Source: Ephydatia muelleri
Lineage: Eukaryota > Porifera > Demospongiae > Spongillida > Spongillidae
Direction of reading: 5' to 3'
Assembly (NCBI GenBank): GCA_013339895.1
Contig: JABACO010000002.1
Location: 8,402,924-8,466,923 of the forward strand
Length of the DNA stretch: 64,000 nt
The translations under genes were made by a program, and so were the position numbers. Positions 1-13,274 of this stretch are shown here, one piece after another. The notes beneath the pieces are model-generated. The model had not been told where the DNA came from and did not search any database. It worked only from the letters and a program-made list of their open reading frames with translations. Numbering within the stretch: the first letter of the stretch is position 1; each line of letters begins with the position of its first letter.

Positions 1-36
1 CATACAGAAGAACAGAAGAACGGATGTATTGCCTAC

Positions 37-2846
37 CTTGCTCATGGACTTGAGACTCATCTATGAAGTTTTGGTCATAAATTGAATGGCATTTTGCAAA
101 CTTTGAAAATGCATTTTTTAAAATCATAGTCCTGGTTGCAACCATTTCAGATTTTTGAGGCAGGCTGCTTTCAGCCAATTTGCAAATAACACTGCACAAT
201 GGGAGCTAGAAGAGTGTTAATTAGTAGTACACATATTGTGTTATTACCTCTGAGTTTCGTGTACATGGTTACCAACAAAGGTGCCACCAAAGTATTGCTG
301 CCGATGAACACCAATGGACTGTAAAGCCATGTCTAGCTCTTTGACAAAAGGGCCTTCATTTAAAGGAAACTCCCTTGTAAAAACTGCAGTGCTAGCAGCT
401 ATCTTGGTTTCCTAAGGGTGCATATTAACTCTGATTCATCCTTTATTTTCTCATTTTCTTACCAGTTGCTTTACAATTTTAGATGTATTGGCAGATTGGT
501 GTAGTAGGTCTGCAGTCAGTGGAAAGGACTCTCCAATGAGTACAGCCATGTAAGTGGCCAACTGCTGTAAAACTGCTTCGGATTGTTTTGCTTCCTGTAG
601 CTCAACTTTGTACTTGTGAAGCCTTTGCAACTCTTGGCTGTACAAAGAGTACCTAGACTGGTCCACTTCAGTGTGGTAGAAGGCTAGCTCCAAGCCTAGA
701 CTGTGGCATTATCTTCAAATAATTCAAAAAGCTTTGTAAAAATCCCCATAGTGATATGAAGGCCAGGTGGGCAGATCTATTTTTAGAACAATGTAAGTAC
801 ATTAGCATGCATATCATGACTGAGTACCTGTTCAGTAGGGATGTCAAAGATGGGTTCACAGATACAATTATAAAATTATTGGGCTGTTTTCCTGACTCCG
901 CCTGATGCAAGATATTTTTGATGGTGAGTAGGATTGAATGTAGAGATCTGGGTGGAGCATGGCCACCATATTCTTGTTGGAAATTAAGCAATACAAGCAC
1001 GGATATAATCCTGTTGTGTATGAGACATCACTGTGAGCTACTATCCACATACCACAAGCTCCAGACAATCCATACATCGTGGATAGGAACTCGTAATCAC
1101 CACACAAAAAAACCTTGACTGTATACCCCCCTAGGTTACGTGTATGGATGCAATTCTCACACTTGAGCATCCTACTGTACAATAATGCTCACCTCCAAGT
1201 CATCCCCTGTAGGTGTTCCACTTGCTCCTTGTATCGCTCAAGGGCTATGTGCAAGCTGGTGTAGCTATCATCAGCCTCAAAACAACAAAACACACAGGTG
1301 TTGTTCACGAAGTTGAGAGCAGAAACATTGACGATCTGGAAGTTCATCTTGAATGTCCCGCCTCCTTTGTCCCCTCCCAGTTTTATCCATATCTCACTAG
1401 CTGGTATAACACCATTGTGCCAGGTCAGCCTGCCAGCACTGTGCACAATATAAGGGTCATGTGGTAGTAATTAATGTTTGTATAAACCATTACTGGTCAT
1501 TCTCCTCCAACAGCTCAACAACTTTGAGGATCAAGTCAGGAATGAACACCAGAGGGGCTCCTTGAAACTCCTCTCCACCTGATGGTAGTGAGTTCATTAA
1601 GGAAAATGGAGCAAGTTCTCCTTTTAGGTTTTCTCCTACTGCCTTCCTAGAAGCATGGTGCATTCTTTCCTCACATGCCAGGGAAATGTTTGATGCTTTC
1701 AGCCACCTGGGAAGACAGTTACATCACACTCAAGACAGTAAAGGTATGACTGCAATGCTTTATACCTTCGAAGTATTCGTATCTTGTTCCAGGGTATTGC
1801 AAGGCCTACTTTAATGGCTAGCACCTCTGCTGGTCCAATTTTTATCTCATCAGAGATGCCAGCCTCCTTTAGTAAGGCCCTCCGTTGTTCATCCCCTAGT
1901 GAGAGCACTTCATTCTGAAGGAACACAGATGGCTGTCCACCTTCGAATGGCCTGCAACTCAGAGCATCTTGACTTGAGGGTTCTTGAACATTCGGCTGTG
2001 GTTGAATTGTGAGGGTTTGTAATGCTCATGAATGTCACTGGCTAAACAGAGTGGTCAGAGCATAAGTGGTAAACATTGTGTTTTGTTGACATTGAATACA
2101 ATTACTGTTCCTCCTGTACCAAGTTGGATGATTCCTTTTGAACTAGTGGAGATGGCCCTCTTCAGTAACCCAGCTGCTGCTCTTTCTTCACTAGCTGTGA
2201 GTGTCAGCACACACTCATGCTCTTCGTAAGCTCCAGCCCTCATGTCTCTACTACAGCTCACACAGTGTACCACAACATCCTTTAAAGTACTAAGTGTGAA
2301 GCTGGCTAAAGGAGTGGCAGAACTATTGGCTGCTGCGAAAAACAGCAAAGACAGTGCACTGAGGCTGTTGTTACCACCCACTGTATTATACATTGGGCAC
2401 ATGCCAGTGTACTGCATGGCAGCTGTATCGGTTGAGCCAGGATGTCAACACATAAAGGGCACTCCAGTTGGTTTAATACTGAAACAGACAGATTGTCTTT
2501 TGATAGTGGTGGTCTTGGTAAAGGATGCTCAGGTGAGATGATTGGAGGAGGGGCTATGTTATTGATCCTTGAAATGATCATATTAGGGGTTACACCTGGG
2601 ATGTGGCCTCTGCCAATAGTTGGTCTGGCCCCTTGCCCGATGTACCAGTTTGCAAAAGGAACAAAGAAGGATTAAAACAACCTGCTGATCGACAATTCCA
2701 ACCTCCTCAAGATGTGATAAAAGGATCTTAACCTTTAAGTGTTTTTGGATCGAAATGAAAAAGGAACAAAAATCCTGGTCGCCAATAAGAGTCCCAAGGG
2801 TCTCCATAATGAGTTTATCTGACTTCTTCACGCCCAATGGGAACAT
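37..2846 (-). CDS. RAG1-like protein, multi-exon, 3' end beyond window (probably decaying)
   Basis: Ten exon blocks can be placed on the minus strand: about 2846-2596, 2513-2055, 2015-1766, 1706-1494, 1438-1193, 1130-1053, 1010-828, 776-463, 411-248 and 191-37. Most are joined by GT-AG introns of 40-120 nt. In order they encode a CSFC...RPHP zinc-binding region, a RING (CPLC...CAQC...CLCC, with Thr where the usual His sits), a second zinc finger (HCVSC...YEEHEC), a block ending AIKVGLAIPWNKIRILR, then TWHNGVIP...GGDKGGGTFKM and VKVFLCGDYEFLSTMYGLSG followed by PCLYC. The order and spacing match vertebrate RAG1: N-terminal zinc region, RING, ZnF, then the core with first Asp, second Asp and CxxC. 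From memory, similar proteins occur in cnidarians and as N-RAG-TP elements in molluscs. About five one-base frame breaks (for example near 2320, 1125, 900 and 690) suggest a decaying copy or homopolymer assembly errors. The region expected to hold the third acidic residue lies outside the window. Confidence 0.7.
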
Positions 2847-2849
2847 GTC

Positions 2850-3420
2850 AAGACCATGTCAGCTAAACACCTCAACACCTCACACTTAGGCAGGTTGACG
2901 ATATTAAATTTTTCTAATTCCAGATTTAGCTACTCGCCATATGCAATATCTACTCAACGTTAACATGCAGAATTTGACTTGGAGAGCTGTTAAGAGGTGT
3001 ACAAGATACATGCGAATAACTATAGGCACACATGCAATCCAGGATTATCTGTCAGTGCAAACTGAGCTGCCCCATAGTTCGACTCTATTTCAAACTCTCT
3101 GCATTATATGGCCCTCTGTACTGTCTTGATGTATACTACTGGTGTTGATGTATGCAGTATATTCGTCGAAACACGGCCAGTCAACCTTCCTCGTGACAAA
3201 ACTCTACTACTAACAGTAATAACCACAATACAAGCAAATAAAATGACTCGAACGTTTCGTGAAGAGGTACCTAACGCATCTTTAGAAGTCTGGAATGTCC
3301 TCTTCATATTGCTTCTTACGCACTGAGAATCTGAGGGTCTGTCATGGACTTGTAAGGCTCTGAAATGCCATACATTTCAAAGCAAGCAATACATTTCTAT
3401 TGAAGGTACTATATAATTTT
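2850..3420. other. Intergenic, no gene recognised
   Basis: Only short ORFs without recognisable domains lie here. The stretch 3285-3410 (around a TGTAAGGCTC motif) reappears in similar form at 50,928-51,003, and part of it at 48,070-48,105, so it belongs to the repeat family that flanks or fills the two basic-repeat elements. Confidence 0.5.
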
Positions 3421-3702
3421 ACAAGTAAATAAAAACATTCTCTAGGAGAAAGTTGGTGGCATATAGGATTTGATGGCAATTGGTGGTGTAAAAAGCAAGG
3501 AAACAAGGTCTTATCAGAAGGGAAAATGTAATAGTCCTATATTAAGCACATTTCTAGGGCATGTGTTGTTTCTGTGCTAAATATAGGACTATTACATTTT
3601 CCCTTCTGATAAGACCTTGTTTCCTTGCTTTTTACACCACCAATTGCCATCAAATCCTATATGCCACCAACTTTCTCCTAGAGAATGTTTTTATTTACTT
3701 GT
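3421..3702. repeat. 282-bp palindrome (hairpin MITE), ACAAGTAAATAAAAAC ends
   Basis: The sequence from 3421 reads inward from ACAAGTAAATAAAAACATTC and is mirrored almost perfectly up to 3702. Arms are about 125 bp around a short unpaired centre near 3545-3575. The same family forms a second palindrome at 50,627-50,923 and single arms at 47,940-48,030 and 51,095-51,235. It lies just beyond the 3' end of the minus-strand basic-repeat gene and probably supplies one terminus of that element. Confidence 0.85.
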
Positions 3703-3933
3703 TTCATTGATTTTTTTCTATGTACAACGGGTTGTGTGACATCATGTGCGTGCCATTTGCTAAGACATGTAGAACTATGAATGAAGCTAAGCGATCCGAT
3801 ATCTGAACTAAAGTTTTAGTTAAAGGCGGGATGCGTGTTTGAATCATTCGTGAAATATTTCCTTGCTGTACTTAGACCGACCATTATCATTAGCGCATTT
3901 GGCATAATTATTTAATAACATTAACATTAGTAG

Positions 3934-5390
3934 TTATACATATATATTGTCCGAATAATGGTTCACATTACGGTCTCGTCCTTCACCGCCTCTTCCACGT
4001 CGCCCTCTTCCTTCTCTTACATATCGTTCTCTATCTCTCCCATCTCGTCCTCTTCCACCTCGTCCTCTATCTCCTCGTCCTCGTCGTCTGCCATCTCGGC
4101 CTCGTCCTGGACGTGACGAAGGTGGTGTTGGATGTGGCGAAGGTGGTGCTGGATGTGGCGAAGGTGGTGCTGGATGTGGCGAAGGTGGTGCTGGACGTGG
4201 GGAAGGTGGTGCTGGACGTGGCGAAGGTGGTGCTGGACGTGGCAAAGGTGGTGCTGGATGTGGTGAAGGTGGTGTTGGACGTGGGGACAGTGGTGCTGGA
4301 CGTGGGGAAGGTGGTGCTGGACGGGGTCCAGCACTGCCATCATCTTCGCCATCTCCCCATCACCACCGCCTTCTAAAATCCGCTCTATTTCCATCACTTC
4401 GTCTCTCGTGATGACGTGCACCATATGCTGCGATGTGAGCATGTGCAGAACTGGTACACACCTTTTGTGCTAACCATGGGTGCGTCTTGCAAAAGGCATC
4501 ATTTAACTGAACTAGTAAAGTGCTATTCTTAAGAATAGCCTTTTCGAGGCCACCCTTATACTCGCTTAGTATGATATCCTTTGGTTCGTACAGAGAGTAG
4601 CTACAGTGAAAAAGGAAGTGCGTACATGCAACATTATGTATGTGCTAAACTATATACACCAAGGCTTGAAAGTTATACTCTTACATGCAAGTTTCATGCC
4701 TATGTAAACTGAAGCCATTTTGATTCAATGCACAGATGATATCAGCAACCGCTATATTGTGTCACATTGCACTAGAAAGTTCAAACAATAACTGCATGCA
4801 TCTCATAGGTCTGGAATGGAACTAAAGTCTCTTCCAACATTACATAACGACACTGACAAAAGGCAACGCTGACGCAACGTTTCAGCTAATGTCATATGCA
4901 AACTAAGCTTAATATCTAAGGTAAGAGAAGGTTACTACATTTACATACCTTTGAATAACTTTGTCGGTAGTACTTTTTCGTTGGTTTTGCACGGTACGTC
5001 GGTACTACGCTTAGCCTTCCCGTACCGCACTCTCTTCGCCAAGCGAGCACATTCAGGACTCTCCCAATAACGTTTCCTTTAGCGGACCGTTTCTTTTCTG
5101 GGTCTGCTTTATAACGTTCGCGTTCAGCGGTCTGTTTCTTTTCTGGGTCTGCTTGATACCGCTCGCGTTAAGCGGTCTGTTTCTTTTCTGGCTCTGCTTG
5201 ATAGCTTTCGCGTTTAGCTGATGACCGTTTAATTCTTTTCTGGGTCTGCATGATACCGCTCGCGTTCAGCGGTGCGTTTCTTTTCTTGGTCTGCTTTGTA
5301 GGATGCCCGTGCCGATTCTAAAACATCGTCTCGAACTTCAAGGTATTTCGCACGTCGTTTCGCTCGTTTCTTTTTCTGACGTGAAGGCAT
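3934..5390 (-). CDS. Basic 15-residue-repeat protein, copy A (two exons, broken)
   Basis: Exon 1 is 5390-4949 and starts MPSRQKKKRAKRRAKYLE. It is followed by tandem 15-residue repeats of the type RERYQADPEKKQTAE, with stops and frame changes near 5240 and 5170. The donor is CAAAG|GTATGT. The intron is 4948-4601. Exon 2 starts at 4600, reads YSLYEPKDIILSEY, then LEKAILKNSTLL and NDAFCKTHPWLAQK, and runs into a tandem Pro/His-rich tract (4130-4340) and an Arg-Gly-rich tail ending about 3934. The start, repeat period, splice-site contexts, junction phase and the SYSL[FY]EP block are shared with copy B (48,641-50,539). Low-complexity basic and RGG regions suggest nucleic-acid binding, which is inference only. 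I recall Lys/Arg-rich repeats of this kind in predicted sponge and cnidarian proteins but cannot assign a family. Confidence 0.6.
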
Positions 5391-5484
5391 TTGAGGAAAA
5401 CAACTTCACAGGTTTCACGCCAAAACGCCGATTGAATCACCGAAGAGTTTTTCGTTGTTCGCTTTATGTGCATTTATTTTTTAG

Positions 5485-5526
5485 ATATCTAATTATACGT
5501 CTTACATAAGACGTATAATTAGATAT
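5485..5526. repeat. 42-bp perfect palindrome
   Basis: ATATCTAATTATACG is mirrored around CTTACATAAG, upstream of the basic-repeat gene of element A. Part of the arm (ATACGTCTTACATA) is repeated again at once to the right. It could form a hairpin or cruciform, and its function is unknown. Confidence 0.8.
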
Positions 5527-6858
5527 ACGTCTTACATAGGCCGTATAGTCGTATAGTCGATTGTTTACCAATATATATTTGATCCATAAAGGACCTCTTC
5601 CAGCCAATTCTGAAGCTATTGGTGAAAATTACATCGTTTAAAAGTGTTCCTATCCCGAGTTATGCATTGCCAAGAGAAGAAGAAGAAGAAGAAGGAGACC
5701 CGCCCATTGTTCCGGGACTGGGTACGAGGACGGACAGTACCCTTTTGTTCTCTACAACCACGCGGTTCTACGACATGAAACAAAACGAAACTGCTCATTT
5801 TTTACTTATAGATCGATTGCTAAAACAAGCTAAACGATCCGATCATCGGGAGTCTTGTTACAGACGGGTCGCGTATTTTTAATTATATTCATAGCCGGGG
5901 TCAAATCCTATATGGAAGTTTCTAACGAAACTTCCGATAATGTATGCGTTAAGTTCGGAAACGATCCATATAGAACTCATAATGCTTTATTAACGAGGCA
6001 CCTACATGTATGTGATTCTACTGATATGCTATCAACAATGTCCTCTGAATTTAGTCCGATTCACTAAATCCTACAGCCAACAAATCACTTTCTCGAAGAA
6101 AATTTTGTATTTACTTGTTTCCCTAATTCCTTTTTTGCAAGCCTGAATTCGTTGTCTTCGTGGTGACGAGCCCATGCAGTCGCTATCACGCATGGATTCA
6201 GAGTCTTCTTGGTATCGGGCGCGCGTTTAACTGCCAGCTGATTTCTAAATTTTCCCGGCTCTCTTTCATCTCGGTGTTAATGAGCTCTGTTTCTTGCCAA
6301 ATATCTGCTCAGTTCTCTATACAGTACTACCCTTTTTTCAGCGTTTGTTTATGACTCATACGCGTGTGTACTTGTGCACAGCAAAAAAGGGCGCAAATCA
6401 CATTTAGATTTTTCTTTGATTTTACAATGGTAACTGTTGGTTTCACTTGTGATTTTCCAACCTTACAAATCATATGCTGATTTCATATATAATTACAAAT
6501 CACATTGTGATACGTCAATGATCCTAAATCTATTGACAAATTCGAGGATGATATTCGGTTGATTTGCCAGATGGTTCTGTGTATCACATAAACAGCAAAT
6601 CAAATGTGGATTTTAGTATGATTTTACAGTGGTAAAGTACGTTTTACATATGATTTTCACAACATGAGAAATAATTTGCTGATCTTTGTTATGATTTAAT
6701 ATTGCAGTAGGATATTATAATTCTTTAGACAAATGTTAGTTTCTCTATATTATGAATATAAAAAATTACTTATGTATTCCAACGAATAGACTGAGATTTA
6801 ATTTGGTTTTGTAAGCAAAATAAAATATGCAGTTCACATTACTCAGTGTTATGAAAAG

Positions 6859-9353
6859 TTAGTGTGGCAGTTCAGCAACAGTGTATGTTGTGCCTTTGTC
6901 ACTAGGAATAAGTATGCAGCGATTCATAAATCGCCGAGGGCTTATGATTCTGTCACGTTGGTAAAATGATTTGTTCACCATATAAAGACCAGACTGAGGA
7001 TCCTTTTCAGGTGTTTTAAAAGTCATCCAGGTAACATATGCCCACGTTTTAAGACACATCTGTGGTGGTAAATCTTGTTTGGCAGTGTCCTTATGCTTGA
7101 TTATTATTCTGAAAAAGAATTTGATGATCCCAAAATACGGATGTATCTCATCTGTACCGCTTAATACAAACATTGATTTCACCACAGATGCTCTGTCTGT
7201 ACTATTATAGTCTGATGAATAGGTCGTTCCATTAACATAACATCTTCCAAATTTATCAATACGATGGCTCACATATACAACATCATCAAATGTTGCAGTA
7301 CAAAAGAGATTACACATTACACTTGCTAGGATGCTTTAGTTGAATTGGCCAGTCATCATCAATGCCTTCTCCAGTATCAATTCTTCTATAGTAGTCAAAT
7401 ACTGCTTCAGTTGGTTCAACAAGAGTATGATAAGCATGAAAATGGTCCATGACACTGTAGTGTGAATGGCACCTTACAGTGGGTGAGACAAGTTGTTTTA
7501 GAGCTTTTGGAAATGATTTTTCATCCAATCAGAGATCTTGAGAAACAGCTGTAATATCAATCGAGAACTGCTGTATGATTCTGTTTATAATCTGGAACTC
7601 AATATCTTTACAGTTTTTTGGTACCTCGGAAAGTATTCCATTCATTCTTTCATATGCAAAGCACCAATATACTTGTGGAGGCCCATAATCACTGATAAGA
7701 TCCGGGATATGCAATGCAAAATGGTAATATACTGACACTTCCCATTTACCATACACAGAAGCATACATTTTGTGATGATCATTCAATTTTCTGTATAAAG
7801 TAGTGATGTCATATATTGACTTGGCAATGAATTCAACAATTTCACAGAGAAGGTATATGCATTAGTTGACAAAAGTCCAGATAAACAAGGACGGGCATAA
7901 ATTAACGCAAAATTTTTCCATTGGTCAGCAGTCAAACTGGTAAGGTCAGTCTTGCCATTAATATTAGAAGGAATGCGTCCTATGTCATAAGGCACCTTTA
8001 CTCTTTGAATGCGGCTATAAAACTGTGACAATTTTGCATTTGGTAGACTTGAAAGACACAATTTTGCTTCATTGTGCACTAATCCCAGTAATATGGTGTG
8101 CATTGGGTCAGTTATTGACATTCTTATTATGTCAAAGTATGGAAGTCTTATGAGTTCACTGTAACGAACACCATTCTTTTTTTGTATATCAAGAGCTTCT
8201 GATTTTGATTTAGCTTGTTGATACTCTATACACTGAGCAAGTACTTGTTCTCTGCTTCTTGGAGGAACCATGCTATAGATGTCAAATAGCTCATATTCCC
8301 TGATGCTCCCCGTGTCGATTGCTCCCTCTCTGCTTTAAACAAACATCTAGAGCACCCATAATCAGCTTTGTGGCCTAGAAATCGAGTGACTTTCTTCATT
8401 GCTGGCATGTCAGCAGAAATTCCAAGCAAAGCTGCTTTAATATTTCTACCAACAGGATGCAAAGGAAGACCATCCCACAAGGGAATCAAATCATCAACTA
8501 ATGGCTTAAGGAAAGTGTTTATATTCCTTTTTGGCTCAGTTGGGCCTGGGATGACTCCCAACACCATTGTCCATTCTTCTTTAAACCTTTCCTCACGAGG
8601 TAAGTTTAATACTGTCATCATTATTGCAGATACTTTGCACTCTGATCTTTTAAACGGTTTAAACCAATCAACATTGAGCAACAGTGCAATGTTATTGGGA
8701 TCACTTAAGAAAGGCACAGATGGATTAAGCAGACTAGAAGAAAATTCCTTCCAAATAGTTGCATCATAAATGTCATGATACACATTTGAATCACTTGATA
8801 CTTTCTTTTGTGAATAAAATAGTTTCACAAATTTGGCTTGTTGAAACATATTCCTTAACCATTGTGAGGGTGGAATAAAATAGTAGACTTTGTGTGGGCA
8901 CCACTTATGTTTTGCAAAGGCTAGCCTTTTATCATATCCAAGTTCCTCACCACATTTTTTCCCAAAGATTGTTGCATTGCAAACTTTACACTTCTCTGCT
9001 TCATTGAACCTGTACAAATAGTTACAAGAATCATTGGGACATACAACATATTCTTCCATCTTCAACTGCGTCTGTGAAACTAAATTCCAAAATCTGTGAA
9101 CAGTGGTAGGAAACACATTGTATAAGGGATGAGAGATAAGCTTCAAGAAGACTGATATCAGGCAGCAGATTGACAAGATAGCGGATTGAGTCAGGTGGTG
9201 CTTCATGGCAATTTTAGCTAGAGGTGTACAAAACCACTTCAGTATTGATGGCTTGGCAATGTTTTGCTCTTTATCAAGATGAAGTTCTACACTATTTGGT
9301 TCTTCATTTCGGTCCTGAGTATCAACCTCATCACTTTCAGTTGATGTTGCCAA
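6859..9353 (-). pseudogene. CACTA (tnp2-type) transposase, main body
   Basis: The segment 9353-8226 contains CPNDSCNYLYRF, the zinc-binding CKVCNATIFG, then LLLNVDWFKPFK, WTMVLGVIPGP, LLGISADMPAMKKV and the YGCSRC motif. These are typical of transposase family tnp2 (Pfam PF02992). It continues in other frames with LPYFDIIRMSITDPMHTILL (8271-7783), HFALHIPDLISDYGPP (7786-7529), then 7528-7310 and a C-terminal domain 7317-6859. Four frame changes (near 8320, 7790, 7530 and 7315) break it. Small upstream exons (around 9590, 17,600 and 17,705-17,914) with GT donors probably form the N-terminus on the far side of the foldback insertion. It would cut and paste the element through the TIRs. It looks inactive. 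Confidence 0.85.
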
Positions 9354-10496
9354 GTCAGTTTCACCCTTTTCTATAAGTATAAGCGTGCAGTAAATACATA
9401 ATCGAAATTATTTCTATTTTACCAATGAATGTCGATTCTTCCATGGAACTATCATTTGTATCACAGCTACCACCATTATCTAAATGTAATGTAATGTACA
9501 CATTCAGTTTATGATCTTAAAATTTCACCAGTCAATTAACTCACCACCATCAGTAGTTTCAAAACTATGAACCTCAAACTTGTCAAGCTCCAGGTCTATA
9601 CAAATGGAAAATGATATAAATTGGGACAGTTTCCGCGAAAATTGCCCCACGGATATAATATAAAATGTTATAAAAATGCATCGCGGGTGAATCGCTATAA
9701 CTTCCCAACGGTTAACGCTATCGACCTCCTATTTTCAACACTTCATACTACACCATTTCACTACGGGGAAACTTATTTTGGGGCCTTGCACTAGTTCCTT
9801 GCTGATGCTACGAAGTCCGATACCCCATGGGGTTCAAAACCGTCACATCTTCAGCTAGGAGAGTTTAAATCGCTTCAAATTCCGTATGTACATACAGGGG
9901 TCCTGTTGCTATTGGTGTGTTCAGTTCGTTAATTTTTACTCTATCCGTCACGGAGATACAGCTGTGCAAAGTTAATGCACATTTCCCGCTCGATTGCACC
10001 ATTTTTGCATGCAACCCGTGTTCCATTCTCCCAATCCACAATAAATTTTGATAACTTCTTTGTTCCGCCCATTTCTCCCTTAAACTAAGCTAGCCGTTCC
10101 CAACTGTTTTTGTCTCACTCAGGCAGTGAGTTTATGCGGGAAAGTTAAAAGAAGAAGAACGCTGCTCAGTTCCAGACGATCGTACCAAATTAACGGACCC
10201 CAAGTGAATATAACCTTGCGCCTCCCACGTCGCCGGCAGTATTCAAAACGGCACGCGTAAAGCTATTTGCTAGCACTCACATCATCCTCTAGTCGTGTAA
10301 TAAAGCTTTCCTATTTGCCATCATCTTGCTAAAATCATCGTCTTATATCTGCCACGCCCACTCGGCTACGATTTCGGTCTCACACAACTTTCAGCTCACA
10401 CATAGTACATGAACTCATGCTGGCTCACACTTGTGCACACACTTGCATTGTTGCGTACATGGCCCTGTACACTATCGTATGGCATATTTTCTTATA

Positions 10497-10503
<7 letters not shown>

Positions 10504-10574
<71 letters not shown>
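10504..10574. repeat. (AC)n microsatellite in left foldback arm
   Basis: About 35 uninterrupted AC units. The mirror position in the right arm (16,276-16,344) holds a matching (GT)n tract, showing that the microsatellite already existed when the arms formed. Confidence 0.95.
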
Positions 10575-10576
<2 letters not shown>

Positions 10577-10879
10577 ATGTACAGCATACTTGCACACACC
10601 AGTTATACATGTGGCAAACAATACACCTGTCTGATGATGGTACAAACACTTTCACTCACAAACATTGTCACATGCACATGTATTCTATTCAATTCAACTG
10701 TACTTGTGCTTGCCTGTACAGACCACTGATTCTATGTAAATTTGTGTACCAAGCTTTCTGTACATGTATCGTGTCTCCAAGGATTGAATACATTGTGTCC
10801 CCATCTGGTATTCTAAATGTACACAAACATTGCACACTTGCACACACACACCACTGTATAAATGTGGCAATACACATGC

Positions 10880-11885
10880 AAAAATGCTCACACACAACAT
10901 ATAGATACACAGACACACACATGACATACACCCACAAACACACACACATACGGACACGGACACACAGGTACACATGGACACACACACAACACACAGACAC
11001 ACACACACAGACACACACACACACAGACACACACACATAGACACACACACAACATACACACAGACACACACACACACAGACACACACACACAGACACATA
11101 CACAGACGCACACACACACACAGACACACACACACATAGACACACACACAACATACACACAGACACACACAGACACACACAGACACACACACACACAGAC
11201 GCACACACACAGACACACAGACACACACACACAGACACACACACACACAGACACTCACACAGACACATACACACAGACACATACACACAGACACATGCAG
11301 GCATGCACAGACACACACACACAGACGCACACACAGACACACACACACAGGCACGCATAGACCCACACAACACACTCTGACACGACAGACACATACACAG
11401 ACACAGACACACACAGACATGCACAGAGACACACACAGACATGCACATGAAATACACAGACACACACACGACATACACACAGACTCATACACGACAGACA
11501 GACACACAGACGTGGGCACACATGGACACACAAGCATAGACACACACATGCACAGACACACACATGCAGACGCACACACATGCACAGACACACACACGCA
11601 CACACAAGATACACACATGCCATACACACACAACAGAGCACACAAAGACACACACACGAAATACACAAACACACCTACAGACACACACATGAAATACACA
11701 GATACGCACACAGATACGCACACAAACATACATGCACACAGACTCATACACATATAGACACACACACGAAATAGACACACACAGAGACACACATGCACAC
11801 ACATGGACACACAGATACACACACGACATGGACACACAGATACACACACGACATACACACAGACACACACATATACAGACACACA
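10880..11885. repeat. CA-rich cryptic minisatellite (CACACAGA-type)
   Basis: About 1 kb of ACACACAGAC/CATACACACAG words with no fixed period. All six-frame ORFs here (poly Thr-His or Cys-Val) are repeat translations, not genes. It is the complement of the TG-rich array at 13.8-16.1 kb. Confidence 0.95.
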
Positions 11886-12401
11886 TGTAGCTACATGTAC
11901 CTGTGTGTATGTACCGTCTCTAAAGTGCGAGCTCTATGTCATATACTCCCAAAGAATTGGTCCTCAGCCCCCATAGGATTGGTGTCCCGTACCACTGTAT
12001 GCATGTGGCAAAGTATATCACTGTATTCACCACAGCACTGGGCCCCATGGTACAATATTAAAAAGTGTGTGTGTGTGGGGGGGGGGGGCTAGCTGATTTC
12101 TTTTGAGCAAAATGAATAATTAAATATACAAGTCTACATGTAGAGATGCACGAATTTATTTCATGATGCGTACGATGTTGTCATCGAAAAAGTTGTTGTC
12201 GGCTATCATTCCTTGATGAGATTTACACAGTTGGCCAAAAATTGTGGTGTGTGTGTGTGGAGGGTCCCTGCAGCAACGTGCATAAGACTTTAAGTTCTTA
12301 CACACTCACATCCATCTTTTTGTAGTTAAGTACAATTGTGTAATAAAGCTTTCTTGTTTGGCAAAATCCTTGATCCTTGAACAACTTCTTATCATTCTTT
12401 A

Positions 12402-12573
12402 AGGCCGGCATACACGGGGCAACTTCCTGCCGATTTGTCGCATGCAACTCAAATGAATATGGACAAATGTTCCGCAAACCATCAGTAAACTAAACAATTA
12501 CGGAACTTATACCCATATTCATTCGAGTTGCATGCGACAAGTCGGCAGGAAGTCGCCCCGTGTATGCCGGCCT
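12402..12573. mobile_element. PIF/Harbinger-type MITE, 172 bp
   Basis: Long perfect-looking inverted repeats start AGGCCGGCATACACGGGGCA and end ATGCCGGCCT. They are flanked by TTA at 12,399-12,401 and TTA at 12,574-12,576, the TWA duplication of PIF/Harbinger elements. The terminal ATACACGGG resembles the ends of the Harbinger relic at 29.3-30.1 kb, which may be its autonomous relative. It is nested inside the loop of foldback 1, so it is younger than that structure. Confidence 0.85.
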
Positions 12574-12743
12574 TTATGCCTCCACTACTCAGCTAGGTGG
12601 CTTGTGTACCAGTTGCAGAGACTTGAGTCTCTCTTTGCCCATACAATATTTAGCTCACACAGAGTACATGAACATGCCCTCATGTTGGTTCACACACCCT
12701 GATGCATGTGTATATGTTGTGCAAATGCGTCTGTACATCCTGA

Positions 12744-12878
<135 letters not shown>

Positions 12879-13274
12879 AATCTCTGTGTGTTTCCTCTGT
12901 ATTGTTGCAAGCAGACGTATACTCTTCTCTCATCTAGCACTCTGTACAAGTGCTCGTCTGACCTGTAAAAAAGCCTTTTGGAGTACAGTATAATGAATAT
13001 CGTTACTAGCTTGCTATCGATATGTCTGTGTAAACTTACCTGACCTACCACGATCTGCAACGATAAGGGAGGTACACTGTACCATCGCAGGTCTCACAGG
13101 CCTACTGTTTTCATCAGCACAATGTTGTGTGTCCCATGTCGTACTAATTGAATGCAGCGAATTAAACGAGTGTACATGAACTCAGATTGCTGTTCCTCAC
13201 CATAAGTACAAAGTATGTAGTGCCTTCTACGAGTAGTCATTTAATTTACACATAAAAATTAGTACAGTGTGCTC

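Larger units (their letters stand above)
3421..6118 (-). mobile_element. TIR-bounded element A carrying the basic-repeat gene
   Basis: The left end is ACAAGTAAATAAAAAC at 3421. The right end is GTATTTACTTGT at 6107-6118, preceded by a degenerate ACTTTCTCGAAGA arm matching the left arm's CTCTAGGAGAAAGT. A further TIR-like piece (CAAATCCTATATGG) sits at 5904-5917. The interior gene runs right to left. The leader also matches element B at 47,940-51,235: a (CTT)n tract about 290 bp upstream of the start codon, an ACCAATnGCTTCAGAATT motif and the GTGAAGTTGTTTT leader. No transposase was recognised, so the element is either non-autonomous or uses an unrecognised protein. The exact right boundary is uncertain, and I see no clear target-site duplication. 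Confidence 0.5.

Noticed and set aside
10409-11886. Long ORFs rich in Thr-His or Cys-Val, up to 397 codons
   Set aside because: They only translate CA/TG dinucleotide arrays that stay open in several frames.
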